In this document: one piece after another, positions 8,453 to 16,061 of the stretch
Layout: every line of letters begins with the position of its first letter
How positions within the stretch are numbered: position 1 is the first letter of the stretch
Source: WRMS01 sp038562165
GTDB lineage: Bacteria; Bacillota; Peptococcia; DRI-13; UBA5745
Direction: 5' to 3'
Assembly (NCBI GenBank): GCA_038562165.1
Contig: JBCFAO010000023.1
Span: forward strand, 1 to 62,624
DNA: 62,624 bases
Translations under genes and position numbers: made by a program
Notes under the pieces: generated by a model
The model's database searches: none
What the model was told of the DNA's origin: nothing
What the model saw: the letters and a program-made list of their open reading frames with translations, nothing else

Positions 8453-9046
8453 ATGGCAGAGGATAAGCGTGTCCGCAAAACCAAGCGGTATATCAAGCAG
8501 GCACTGACTGAAGTGCTTGGGCAAAAGTCCTTTGAGCAGATTACCGTTACTGAGCTGTGTGTCAAATCCGATATTAGCCGCATCACGTTTTACTCCCATT
8601 ACAGCGACAAATTTGCCCTTGCCGACGAGATGTTTGACGAAATGCTGGAGAACGCCGCCGCCGACTACCGGGCCATGCAAAAAGCAAATAATCCCGGCAA
8701 TGACGTTGTCCAGACCTTTTGCAATCTGCTGGACTGCATTTTGAATCTCTATAACAGCAATATGTCCTTACTGACCCGCACCACTATCGAGAAGAATCCG
8801 TACCTTTACCACATGTTTTACGGCTATATTGTGCGCAATGTGGAGCTTGTGCTTCTTCACCGCAGCTATGTCATCCGGCCCAAATACTCCATTAAGCAGG
8901 TAAGCGGTTTTATCTGCAACAGCCTATGGGCTTTCCTCAGTGAGGCAAATTTCGACGAAAATAAAAACAACACCCTGCGCAAGGATGCGAAGAAGGTGTT
9001 GGCGGATTTGCTAATGGCTGATATTGTAACGGAAAGCGTGCGGTAG
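8453..9046 (+). CDS. TetR/AcrR family transcriptional regulator
   Basis: 197 residues and one of only three plus-strand genes. The N-terminal helix-turn-helix (about residues 8-55, ITVTELCVKSDISRITFYSHY) is typical of TetR proteins whose C-terminal helical domain resembles DhaS-type regulators. The ATG at 8453 has GAGGGG about 10 bases upstream; an in-frame upstream start lacks this. It is divergent from the PAP2-like gene, which is the most obvious candidate target, and convergent with the anti-sigma gene. Ligand and targets are unknown. Confidence 0.88.
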   Translation: MAEDKRVRKTKRYIKQALTEVLGQKSFEQITVTELCVKSDISRITFYSHYSDKFALADEMFDEMLENAAADYRAMQKANNPGNDVVQTFCNLLDCILNLYNSNMSLLTRTTIEKNPYLYHMFYGYIVRNVELVLLHRSYVIRPKYSIKQVSGFICNSLWAFLSEANFDENKNNTLRKDAKKVLADLLMADIVTESVR

Positions 9047-9108
9047 GTTTGTAGGAGGGTGTTGAAAAAGCCGCTTCTCATCCAGCCGGGTGTACAAAAA
9101 ATGAGGTT

Positions 9109-9762
9109 TTATGGCAGAAGAGGCAATTCCACAAAGGGAACAGCTGTTTTTGTTTTTTCACCTTTTTCTGAAACACCGCTGCGGCCATTTTCGTCAATGT
9201 GGTTGACGACAAACCTGATTTTTATGCCGTCTAAACTATTGGTTTCAGCTTTAATAACGTAAATTAATGTTCCGTCCTCTTCATAACTCCAATTAAGCCG
9301 ATTGTGGGCGATTTCACCGCCGAAAAGTCCCACGCCAATTGCTTTATATTGCTCCGGGTTTAACGAAGGAATTTCGTCGTCTCCGGCAACAAATTTATTC
9401 TCTTCGCTTGTTACCTCTGCTCTGATATACAAATTGCTGCCATCAAATAAAAATTCACGGGATTTGAAGGTTACACCCTCAACAATTGCTTCAAGATTTG
9501 TTTGCTGTACTAAGTCTTGCTGTTCAGGAGTTACATCTTTATTTGACAATAGGAAATCGAATAAGCCTAAACTATTAGCAAATGCACCGGCTATCCCCAT
9601 GGTTAGGATAACTAAGATAGCTGCCACGGCTGTTGAAAATTTCATGAATGCAGATTTTTTCTTGGCTTTGTTCACCGTCATATTCAATATCTCCTTTTCT
9701 AAATATTGCGGCATAGTGATTTTACTAAAAGATTTTTTGAAGGTTTCTTTATTCCTCATCAT
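9109..9762 (-). CDS. DUF4179-type anti-sigma factor
   Basis: 217 residues. A basic, cytoplasmic N-terminal stretch (about 1-40) is followed by one transmembrane segment (about 41-63, FSTAVAAILVILTMGIAGAF) and an extracytoplasmic beta-rich domain. This is the layout of membrane anti-sigma factors of the DUF4179 family. It overlaps the upstream ECF sigma gene by 14 bp, a strong sign of translational coupling and partnership. It is shorter than many DUF4179 proteins (often over 350 residues), lacking the distal part, but ends cleanly without an adjacent broken frame. Likely role: hold the sigma factor at the membrane until an envelope signal arrives. Confidence 0.75.
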   Translation of the reverse strand: MMRNKETFKKSFSKITMPQYLEKEILNMTVNKAKKKSAFMKFSTAVAAILVILTMGIAGAFANSLGLFDFLLSNKDVTPEQQDLVQQTNLEAIVEGVTFKSREFLFDGSNLYIRAEVTSEENKFVAGDDEIPSLNPEQYKAIGVGLFGGEIAHNRLNWSYEEDGTLIYVIKAETNSLDGIKIRFVVNHIDENGRSGVSEKGEKTKTAVPFVELPLLP

Positions 9763-10228
9763 CCCACGCCTCCTTTAATGTTGCTTTCAGTCTTTCTCTT
9801 GCCCGTTGCAATTGTTTTCGGACAGTGGCCTCTTGTGCTTTTAAGATTTCCGCAATTTCAGCAGTTGAGTATTCCTCATAATAGAATAAATAGATCACAA
9901 TGCGATATTTCTGGGGCAGATCCATCACCCCTTGCCATACTTTATCCTCCGGTTCAAAGGAGCTTTCGTCAACCAAGGTTTCATCAAGGGGAACAATTTT
10001 CCGCATCCAGCTTGATAAAAAGTAATTCTTGCACTCGTTTATTGCGACTCTGATCAGCCAGCGTTTTATATGGTCGTCGTCGTTAAAATCGTCAATTTTT
10101 TTATGCAGTTTCAAGTAAACATTCTGTACAATATCATCGGTATCAAAGCTGTTTTTCATATAGGTTCTGACCAGCCGATAAATATCGTGTTTCGTATTAT
10201 TGAAAACAGTAAGGAATTTGCTTTCCAA
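9749..10228 (-). CDS. ECF-type RNA polymerase sigma factor
   Basis: 159 residues. Region 2 (about residues 10-75, DTDDIVQNVYLKLHKKIDDF) recognises the -10 element, and region 4 (about 100-155, YYEEYSTAEIAEILKAQEATVRKQ) recognises the -35. There is no region 1 or 3, as expected for extracytoplasmic-function factors. The start is a TTG with GGCGG upstream. It is followed with overlap by its presumed anti-sigma factor. Its own promoter may be self-recognised: AACC followed later by a GTTA motif occurs upstream, but this is too weak to claim. Confidence 0.9.
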   Translation of the reverse strand: MESKFLTVFNNTKHDIYRLVRTYMKNSFDTDDIVQNVYLKLHKKIDDFNDDDHIKRWLIRVAINECKNYFLSSWMRKIVPLDETLVDESSFEPEDKVWQGVMDLPQKYRIVIYLFYYEEYSTAEIAEILKAQEATVRKQLQRARERLKATLKEAWDDEE

Positions 10229-10337
10229 TTCTGCACCGCCTTAAAAGCTTTTTCACTTATATAACAAATTAACTAAGGGAAATGTGACACTGGTTAGGTT
10301 TATTTTATAATTAATATTACAGCATAGATATACAAAG

Positions 10338-10370
10338 TAAATGGGCTTCCTGAAACAGGAAACCCATTTA
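10338..10370 (-). terminator. Hairpin at the end of the ABC exporter operon
   Basis: An almost perfect stem (10338-10352 with 10356-10370, one mismatch, 3-base loop) lies 40 bp after the permease stop. No good T-run follows on the minus strand, so it may be a processing or stability hairpin rather than a strong terminator. Confidence 0.5.
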
Positions 10371-10409
10371 CCACCTTTGCCATTTTCTCTATCAGTAAAT
10401 TATGGAAGT

Positions 10410-11153
10410 CTATTCCCACTTAAAAAAGCGCAAAGAAACAACGCTGCATATGACTGCAATTATAATCATCACAACTACCGGAATAAAAACACTATCTATT
10501 GGCAGACCGAGCGAAGCAGCTTTGAGAAGTTTTATTCCTTGTGTCAATGGCAATACATCTGCTGCTTTTTGCAGTGCAACAGGCATTACCTCGTAAGGCA
10601 GCGTAGCTCCCGAAAAAATAAGCATTGGAAAGTATAGCAGGCTAGCAGCGGCACTTGCAATTTTAATGTTTGGCGCAATTCCTCCCACCAGCAGCCCAAT
10701 GCTGAACATTGACAGCATAACCAGTATATATGCTCCTAAGAATTGAAGCCATGAGCCGTACAAATGATAACCGAAAAATATTGCCCCTGTTGCATAGACA
10801 AGGATAAGTGAAATAATCGAATAAAGTGCGTAAATGACAACCTGTACCGCCAAGATAAGTACAGGACTGGTAGGTGTGACCTTGAACCGCTTTAATATTT
10901 TTCTGCTTCGATAATCAGATACAACTAAGGGAAGCCCCATTACACCTCCGGCACAAATGGCAATGGTTGATACCGCACCGAAAGACTGTTCCAAAAAAGT
11001 ATACTCTGCGCCATCGAAAGCAGGCTTATTTCCAAAAACCGCGCCCAAGATAATAACGACAACAACAGGCATACAGATAGCAAAAATGAACATGTCCATC
11101 CCACGGAGAGATAACTTAATTTCTGTTTTGAGTAAGGTTCTAAACGCTTTCAT
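10410..11153 (-). CDS. ABC-2 type transporter permease
   Basis: 247 residues with six predicted membrane segments and the ABC-2 arrangement. The N-terminal cytoplasmic part (FRTLLKTEIKLSLRG) leads to TM1 and then a long loop. PMLIFSGATLPYEVMP near residue 190 is a typical ABC-2 signature. It pairs with the ATPase encoded immediately upstream (14-bp overlap) to form a drug, lipid or peptide exporter of the DrrAB/Ybh type. The operon is likely controlled by the double-HTH MerR regulator encoded just upstream. Substrate unknown. Confidence 0.88.
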   Translation of the reverse strand: MKAFRTLLKTEIKLSLRGMDMFIFAICMPVVVVIILGAVFGNKPAFDGAEYTFLEQSFGAVSTIAICAGGVMGLPLVVSDYRSRKILKRFKVTPTSPVLILAVQVVIYALYSIISLILVYATGAIFFGYHLYGSWLQFLGAYILVMLSMFSIGLLVGGIAPNIKIASAAASLLYFPMLIFSGATLPYEVMPVALQKAADVLPLTQGIKLLKAASLGLPIDSVFIPVVVMIIIAVICSVVSLRFFKWE

Positions 11154-11871
11154 TCTCTACCTCCTCGTCTGTATACCAAAGGTATGCATCCTCAAATTTT
11201 TCATAAGGACTGCTAGCGATTGCTTCTTGTACTGTCCCATAAAAAAAACTTTCTCCCTTTTTCAAAATCATGATTTTGTCGCAAAGAGCTTCCACCTCGT
11301 CCATGAAATGAGAGGTTAATAAAATCGTAATTCCTTTCGCTTTTAATTCGGAAAGGCTTTTCCAGACATCCCGTCGTGCCTTAGCGTCCAAGCCGGTGGT
11401 TAGCTCGTCCAAGAATATGACCTCGGGATTGGGAAGCAGCGCCAATACAATGAAAAGCCGCTGCTTCTGCCCTCCAGACAGCTCGCTGACCAGGCTTTTC
11501 AGCTTATCAGAAAGTCCGAATTGTTTTAGAAGAGCGCCATAATCCAGAGAGGTTTTGTAAAGCGAAGCTGTGACCTCACAAAGTTCAGCTACCTTTATTT
11601 TGTCCTGATAGTTCGCTTCCTGAAATTGAACGCCAACTCTCTCAAACAATTTTTTTCGTTCTTTCTGCGGATTCATTCCCAAAATGGATATGGTTCCGCT
11701 ATCTTGCTTTTTTGTGCCCAAAATACATTCAATTGTGGTGCTTTTACCCGCGCCATTTGCACCCAGCAAACCAAATACTTCTCCACGGTAAATGGAGATA
11801 TTGATATTCTCCACTGCTTTGATGTGATCGTAAGACTTGCATAGATTTTTTACTTCAATCGTTGTTTCCAT
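11140..11871 (-). CDS. ABC transporter ATP-binding protein
   Basis: 243 residues. Walker A GANGAGKST (about residues 42-50), signature LSGGQKQRL, Walker B EVIFLDELTTGLD and the switch histidine in LLTSHFMDEV are all present, so it should be catalytically competent. The ATG at 11871 is selected because AGGAGGAAT is 8 bases upstream; the longer frame lacks such a site. Closest in type to the CcmA/DrrA-like exporter ATPases. Translationally coupled to the downstream permease; the region just upstream holds a copy of the presumed MerR operator. Confidence 0.93.
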   Translation of the reverse strand: METTIEVKNLCKSYDHIKAVENINISIYRGEVFGLLGANGAGKSTTIECILGTKKQDSGTISILGMNPQKERKKLFERVGVQFQEANYQDKIKVAELCEVTASLYKTSLDYGALLKQFGLSDKLKSLVSELSGGQKQRLFIVLALLPNPEVIFLDELTTGLDAKARRDVWKSLSELKAKGITILLTSHFMDEVEALCDKIMILKKGESFFYGTVQEAIASSPYEKFEDAYLWYTDEEVENESV

Positions 11872-11907
11872 GCGACTAATTCCTCCTTTTCTTTGCATAA
11901 AAAGAAT

Positions 11908-11946
11908 AACACCAGAACAAAGTCTGGTGTTAAGGTGTAGGGTTTT
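11908..11946 (-). promoter_or_regulatory. Putative MerR operator plus hairpin before the ABC operon
   Basis: The 26 bases 11921-11946 match 24 of 26 with 12735-12760 in the merR promoter (mismatches at 11933-11934), suggesting one regulator reads both. They cover the last codons and stop of merR. A perfect 9-bp inverted repeat with a 6-base loop (11908-11916 and 11923-11931) overlaps the left end and is followed by T-rich sequence on the minus strand, so it could also terminate merR transcripts. Confidence 0.6.
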
Positions 11947-12694
11947 CCTGAAATTGTTTTTTCATTTTTTCAAGATGAGCAAGCATACCTTTTGCGTTTT
12001 GTTCAGCGCAATGCAATGATGTGAGCAGCTTATCGCATACAGAAATAATATCGTCATTTTGCTTTGGAGTGTCAATTGCCTGCCGAATGTCCGCTTGGGG
12101 ATTTCGAGATAGGGAATTCAGCATTCTCAAAATTGCTGAAAGAGAGTAATTGGCGCAACGCAGGGAACGTATGATTTTCAATCGCCGAATATCTTCGTCG
12201 CCATAAACGCGATATCCATTTTGTTTTCGTTTTACAATAAGTAATCCGTTCATTTCCCAATTTCTTAAAGTGTCTATTGAGATTTGTAAAAAATCGGCTG
12301 CTTCTTTTCTGGTTAAAAATGTAGCGCCTGTTTCCTGACTGTCGCCTGATAACAGCTTTTCAGTAATAGATATAGCTTCTTCGGCATTTCTTTGCTCATT
12401 TCTAATCTGTTGCAGATAATATTCCGTCAAGCAAATTGCCTTGCCAAAATTCCCAAGCGCCGAGGCCTTAATAATAACAATTGCTTGCTTTCTCAGACCA
12501 TTTTGCAGCACTTCAACCTTTAGAGCAATTCTCGCAAATTTAATCTGCTCCATATGAAAATCTGTAAAGACGCGATAACCATTTTCTTTACGCTCCGGCT
12601 TAGGAATCAGTTCAAGTTCTTCGTAAAGCCGTACCGTATTAGGATGGATTCCAATACAATTTGCAATTTCAGATGTCTTGTAAGTATTCACTTT
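11930..12694 (-). CDS. MerR family regulator with two MerR DNA-binding domains
   Basis: 254 residues from a GTG start that follows GGTGGTG; the longer frame reaches into promoter sequence. Unusually it holds two MerR-type helix-turn-helix domains: residues about 4-70 (TSEIANCIGIHPNTVRLYEE and NGYRVFT) and about 140-210 (TRKEAADFLQISIDTLRNWE and NGYRVYG), separated by a helical linker. Both keep the winged NGYRV motif. A duplicated DNA-binding domain suggests recognition of a longer or repeated site. The adjacent ABC exporter and the repeated operator-like sequence point to autoregulation and exporter control. No drug-binding domain follows, so the signal is unclear. Confidence 0.85.
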   Translation of the reverse strand, partial: KVNTYKTSEIANCIGIHPNTVRLYEELELIPKPERKENGYRVFTDFHMEQIKFARIALKVEVLQNGLRKQAIVIIKASALGNFGKAICLTEYYLQQIRNEQRNAEEAISITEKLLSGDSQETGATFLTRKEAADFLQISIDTLRNWEMNGLLIVKRKQNGYRVYGDEDIRRLKIIRSLRCANYSLSAILRMLNSLSRNPQADIRQAIDTPKQNDDIISVCDKLLTSLHCAEQNAKGMLAHLEKMKKQFQENPTP

Positions 12695-12734
12695 ATCACC
12701 ACCATTCCATTGCACCATAATATCACCATATAAA

Positions 12735-12760
12735 AGTCTGGTGTTATAGTGTAGGGTTTT
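12735..12760 (-). promoter_or_regulatory. Putative MerR operator in the merR promoter
   Basis: Nearly identical (24/26) to 11921-11946. It lies about 40 bp upstream of the GTG start, where a promoter would be; -10-like TATAAC and TTATAT sequences are nearby but a single promoter cannot be fixed by eye. MerR regulators usually bind inside a long-spacer promoter, consistent with this placement. Confidence 0.6.
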
Positions 12761-12787
12761 AATTGTAACACATAAAAATAAAATGCA

Positions 12788-12820
12788 TAAAAAAATTTCC
12801 ATCTCAATGAAGAGATGGAA
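12788..12820 (-). terminator. Intrinsic terminator after the AI-2E transporter gene
   Basis: On the minus strand a perfect 9-bp stem (12812-12820 with 12797-12805, 6-base loop) is followed by a T-run (A-run at 12790-12795 on the plus strand), 34 bp after the stop codon. Confidence 0.8.
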
Positions 12821-12853
12821 TTAAACTGTCGCTTTTTATCAATATAGATAGCC

Positions 12854-14341
12854 CTACACCAGCCTGGCCAGCACCCGCTTGACAATCACCTTTATCACCG
12901 CCGCCATGGGCGCCGCCAAAAACATGCCGAAGACCCCAAAAAATTTGCCGGCAATCAGCAATGCCAAGACGATAGCCAAAGGCGGCAGCCGCAAAGAGGC
13001 TCCCAATATTTTAGGCGTCAGGAAATCCCCTTCAAACTGCTGAATCAGCACCACGATTACTACTGCCGCCGCAGCTTTCCAGGGTGCTTGCAGTAAGCCG
13101 AGGAGGATTACGGGCACCGAGCTGAAAAAAGCGCCGAAATAAGGAATCAGATTGCCCAACCCCGCCAGTACCGCCATAACCCCCGTATATTCCAGACCCA
13201 GGATTTTCAGTCCGATATAAGTTAATATGGCCACCACCAAAGAAGTAAAGAGATTGCCTTTGATAAAGGCCATGACAATTTGGCGTATTTCGCCGCCAAC
13301 GAAAACCAGATCCCCCTGAAAGCTTACGGAAAAAAGGTTTAAGACCCAGCCTTTGATCCTCTCCCACTCTTTCAGAAAGTAAAAAGCCAAGACCGGCGAC
13401 AGCAAAAAATCCACCAAGTGGCCAAGACCGGCGCCAAAGCCCGATAGCATGGCGCTGATTCGGTCGGCTCCGGCTTCCTGAGCTTTATCCAACACCGACT
13501 GCCAGCTTTGCCAGCTAATTTGGATACCAAAGCGGCTGGCCAGCAAAGGCACCTGCTGCACCAGCCTTTCCAGGCGGTCAAAAATCTCAGGCAAAGCCCC
13601 AAGAAGCTGGCCAAACTCCTTTTGCATCAGAGGAGTCAGCAGAATAACCGCTAAAGTCAATATGCCCAGAAGCGACAATAAAGCTAACAACGCTGCCGGA
13701 CCGGGATTTCTGCCTTTTTTCTGGAACCAATCAGCTACCGGATATAGGCCGTAAGCCACTAAAAGGCCTAAAAGCACCGGCCGCAGCAGCGCCTTTAGGG
13801 GCCAGAGAAGCAGCAAAATACCCAGCAGCAAAAGAAACCGCACCAGCCTTCCTCTGAAAGAATATTGAGGCTGATACAATATGGCAGAAGGCTTCACCAG
13901 AATCATGTCCGGCCCCCACTTTTCAATATCCTTATTCATCAGGAGGCTGCGGCCCTGAAGCACATCCTTCACCAGCCCGTCGGAGACCTCCAGACCCACA
14001 ATTTCATGATCTTGCAGCAAGATATCGGAAGCCCGGCCGGGGCTTAGGCCCTCTGCCGAATAAATAGGCACCGCCGGTCTTGGCTCATGAGTAGCTTTTT
14101 CCGGTGATTTATCCAGAATCGCCGCCTCCGCCCCCGGTTTCAAAAATACCGCATCCTCTCCCAAGGTTTCTACCTGATCCCGGGAGATCATGCGCCAGCG
14201 GCCTTCCAAGTCCATGAAAAATAGGCCTTCCGTCCGGTCAGCGCCGCCATACTGAAAGCCCATCATATAGCCGGCTTTTAATCCCGTTTCCTTATCATAG
14301 ACCGGCAAATGATTAATTTTTCTGCTTTGTTTAATTTGCAT
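12854..14341 (-). CDS. AI-2E family transporter with N-terminal tandem PRC-barrel domains
   Basis: 495 residues from the ATG at 14341 (GGAGAG 6 bases upstream). Residues about 1-70 and 90-155 look like two PRC-barrel repeats (INHLPVYDKETG...ISRDQVETLGEDAV; DHEIVGLEVSDGLVKDVLQG). From about 165 on is a standard eight-helix AI-2E/PerM permease, including GNLIPYFGAFFSSVPV and the C-terminal GVFGMFLAAPMAAVIKVI. AI-2E proteins export small molecules or act as antiporters; the soluble PRC part may sense or dock an RNA-processing or photosystem-type partner in other proteins but its role here is unknown. Bounded by terminators on both sides, it is monocistronic. Confidence 0.85.
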   Translation of the reverse strand: MQIKQSRKINHLPVYDKETGLKAGYMMGFQYGGADRTEGLFFMDLEGRWRMISRDQVETLGEDAVFLKPGAEAAILDKSPEKATHEPRPAVPIYSAEGLSPGRASDILLQDHEIVGLEVSDGLVKDVLQGRSLLMNKDIEKWGPDMILVKPSAILYQPQYSFRGRLVRFLLLLGILLLLWPLKALLRPVLLGLLVAYGLYPVADWFQKKGRNPGPAALLALLSLLGILTLAVILLTPLMQKEFGQLLGALPEIFDRLERLVQQVPLLASRFGIQISWQSWQSVLDKAQEAGADRISAMLSGFGAGLGHLVDFLLSPVLAFYFLKEWERIKGWVLNLFSVSFQGDLVFVGGEIRQIVMAFIKGNLFTSLVVAILTYIGLKILGLEYTGVMAVLAGLGNLIPYFGAFFSSVPVILLGLLQAPWKAAAAVVIVVLIQQFEGDFLTPKILGASLRLPPLAIVLALLIAGKFFGVFGMFLAAPMAAVIKVIVKRVLARLV

Positions 14342-14422
14342 ATTCTCTCCTGTGCAGTAAATAGTCTTTTCTCTGGATGGCCTTTCTCTATTGTTATCAT
14401 GTGCCCAAGCGTTAGAAATATG

Positions 14423-14459
14423 CAAAAAAAATGACCGGAAGCCCAATGAAGCTCCGGTC
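14423..14459 (-). terminator. Intrinsic terminator after elaA
   Basis: On the minus strand GACCGGAGC (14451-14459) pairs with GCTTCCGGTC (14433-14442, one bulge) and is followed by eight T residues, 27 bp after the elaA stop. It ends the rarA-mnmA-elaA transcript. Confidence 0.85.
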
Positions 14460-14485
14460 CGCATCTGTTTGACAGCATATCTAAT

Positions 14486-14935
14486 TTATCCTGGCAACTC
14501 ACAACGCATATGCAAATGAGGAATCCCATCCTCCACGTACTCTTCGGAAACAGCTTTGAACCCGAAGGAGCCATAGAATTCCTTCAAATAGGCCTGGGCG
14601 GAAATGGTGATGGCCCTTGCCTGCCATTCCCGCTGCAGCTCTCCTATAGCCAGGTCCATCATTTTCTTTGCAATACCCTTGCCTCGCCACTCCTTGCGGA
14701 GGGCAAAGCGGCCAAAGCTTGGGGTGTCATAGGACACGCCTGCCGGCAAAAGCCGCATACAGCCGATTACTGTACCCTCAGCCGCCGCTATCATATGCCG
14801 GGCCAGGTTATCCTTGCCGTCGCAGTCCCGGTAAAGGCTGTTTTGTTCGATAAGAAAAACATCGGACCGCAAGGTCAATATTTCATATAATTCCTGGTTG
14901 GTTAATTCCTCAAAGGATTTTACGACTATTTCCAT
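14486..14935 (-). CDS. elaA: ElaA-type GNAT N-acetyltransferase
   Basis: 149 residues, the size of Escherichia coli ElaA. Conserved ElaA features are present: LRSDVFLIEQNSLYRDCDGKD near the N-terminus, FGRFALRKEWRGKGIAKKMM (acetyl-CoA pyrophosphate-binding R/Q-x-x-G-x-G/A at about residue 84) and AQAYLKEFYGSFGFKAVSEEYVEDGIPH at the C-terminus. Substrate is unknown for the family. It follows mnmA by 15 bp and precedes a strong terminator, so it is the last gene of the mnmA transcript. Confidence 0.88.
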   Translation of the reverse strand: MEIVVKSFEELTNQELYEILTLRSDVFLIEQNSLYRDCDGKDNLARHMIAAAEGTVIGCMRLLPAGVSYDTPSFGRFALRKEWRGKGIAKKMMDLAIGELQREWQARAITISAQAYLKEFYGSFGFKAVSEEYVEDGIPHLHMRCELPG

Positions 14936-14950
14936 AGATTGCCCTGCTTC

Positions 14951-16060
14951 CTACTCCTGTTTTCCACTGAGAATAATGCCGCCCCCCAGCACCCGGTCAC
15001 CTGCATAATACACGGCGCTTTGGCCCGGGGTTACCGCCCGCTGAGCTTCTGCAAAGACCAGCCTGGCCCGGCCCTGAGCTGCCGGATAGTAGACGGCTGG
15101 TGCCAAGAGGGCGCCGGAGCGCAGCTTCACTTTGACCTCCAGAGGCTCCGCCGGCAGACTACCGTCAATAAAGGTATTGTCTGCCGTAAAGACTTCTTGG
15201 GCATATAAGTCCTCTTCGGCGCCCAGGACCACCTGGTTTTTGACCGGATCCAATTCTAAGACAAATACGGGTCTGCCCAGAGCAATACCTAGATTCTTCC
15301 TCTGCCCTATGGTATAGCAAGCCAGTCCTTGATGGCGGCCCAGGACTTTTCCTGCCTGATCCACAAAATCGCCGGAGATAAGCCCTGCCTCCAAAAGCTG
15401 CCGGCAGTTTGGCGATCCGGCTTGACCGGCCTGGCCAGCTTGCCTGGTTTGTTCCGCCTGCCGCTGCAAAAAACTCTGGTAATCGCCGTCAGGAATAAAA
15501 CAGATTTCCTGGCTATCCCGCTTCTGGGCTACCGGTATACCGGCCTGGGCGGCCAAAGCCCGTACCTCATCCTTCGTATATCCCCCTAAAGGAAAGATGG
15601 CTTTGCTGAGGATAGTCTGGTTTAACCGGTATAAGAAGTAGCTCTGGTCCTTTTTCGGGTCCTTAGCCCGCCATAATTGGTATTGAGCAGAAGCCTCATC
15701 ATAGAGGCAGCGGACATAATGGCCCGTAGCCACTTTATCTGCGCCCTGCTCCGCCGCCGCTTTCATTAAAGCGGCAAATTTGACGCCGGGATTGCAGGCC
15801 ACACAGGGGTTAGGGGTCTGGCCTTTGCCGTAGGTGCCGCAAAAGTAATCCACCACTTGCCGCTGAAACAGCTCATGGCTTTTCACGATATCCACTTGAA
15901 TGCCTAGTTTTTCTCCTACCAGCAGAGCGTCGGCAGCGGCGGTGCTGCCCTCAAATAGCTCCAGGCAAAGGCCTCTCACTTCGTAGCCTTGCTGCCGGAG
16001 AGCATAGGCTGTATAAGCGCTGTCCACGCCGCCGCTGAGGGCGACAATAACCTTTTTCAC
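14951..16060 (-). CDS. mnmA: tRNA-specific 2-thiouridylase MnmA
   Basis: 369 residues. It adds sulfur to U34 of tRNA-Lys, Glu and Gln in the cytoplasm. The PP-loop ATP site SGGVDSA (residues 8-14), TPNPCVACN with the first catalytic Cys, ATGHYV, KDQSYFL and SQEICFIPDGD with the second catalytic Cys are all in order, followed by the YTIGQRKNLG segment and a C-terminal beta-barrel. The first motif lacks the usual Met (family GMSGGVDSS), a small divergence. GTG at 16060 is the probable start: it begins one base after the rarA stop, with AAAGG upstream. Unusually there is no cysteine desulfurase next to it, although mnmA, iscS and rarA are often clustered. Confidence 0.93.
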   Translation of the reverse strand: MKKVIVALSGGVDSAYTAYALRQQGYEVRGLCLELFEGSTAAADALLVGEKLGIQVDIVKSHELFQRQVVDYFCGTYGKGQTPNPCVACNPGVKFAALMKAAAEQGADKVATGHYVRCLYDEASAQYQLWRAKDPKKDQSYFLYRLNQTILSKAIFPLGGYTKDEVRALAAQAGIPVAQKRDSQEICFIPDGDYQSFLQRQAEQTRQAGQAGQAGSPNCRQLLEAGLISGDFVDQAGKVLGRHQGLACYTIGQRKNLGIALGRPVFVLELDPVKNQVVLGAEEDLYAQEVFTADNTFIDGSLPAEPLEVKVKLRSGALLAPAVYYPAAQGRARLVFAEAQRAVTPGQSAVYYAGDRVLGGGIILSGKQE

Positions 16061-16061
16061 T

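Noticed and set aside
9109..9762. Broken anti-sigma gene
   Set aside because: It is shorter than many DUF4179 proteins, but there is no in-frame continuation or frameshift remnant in 9047-9108.
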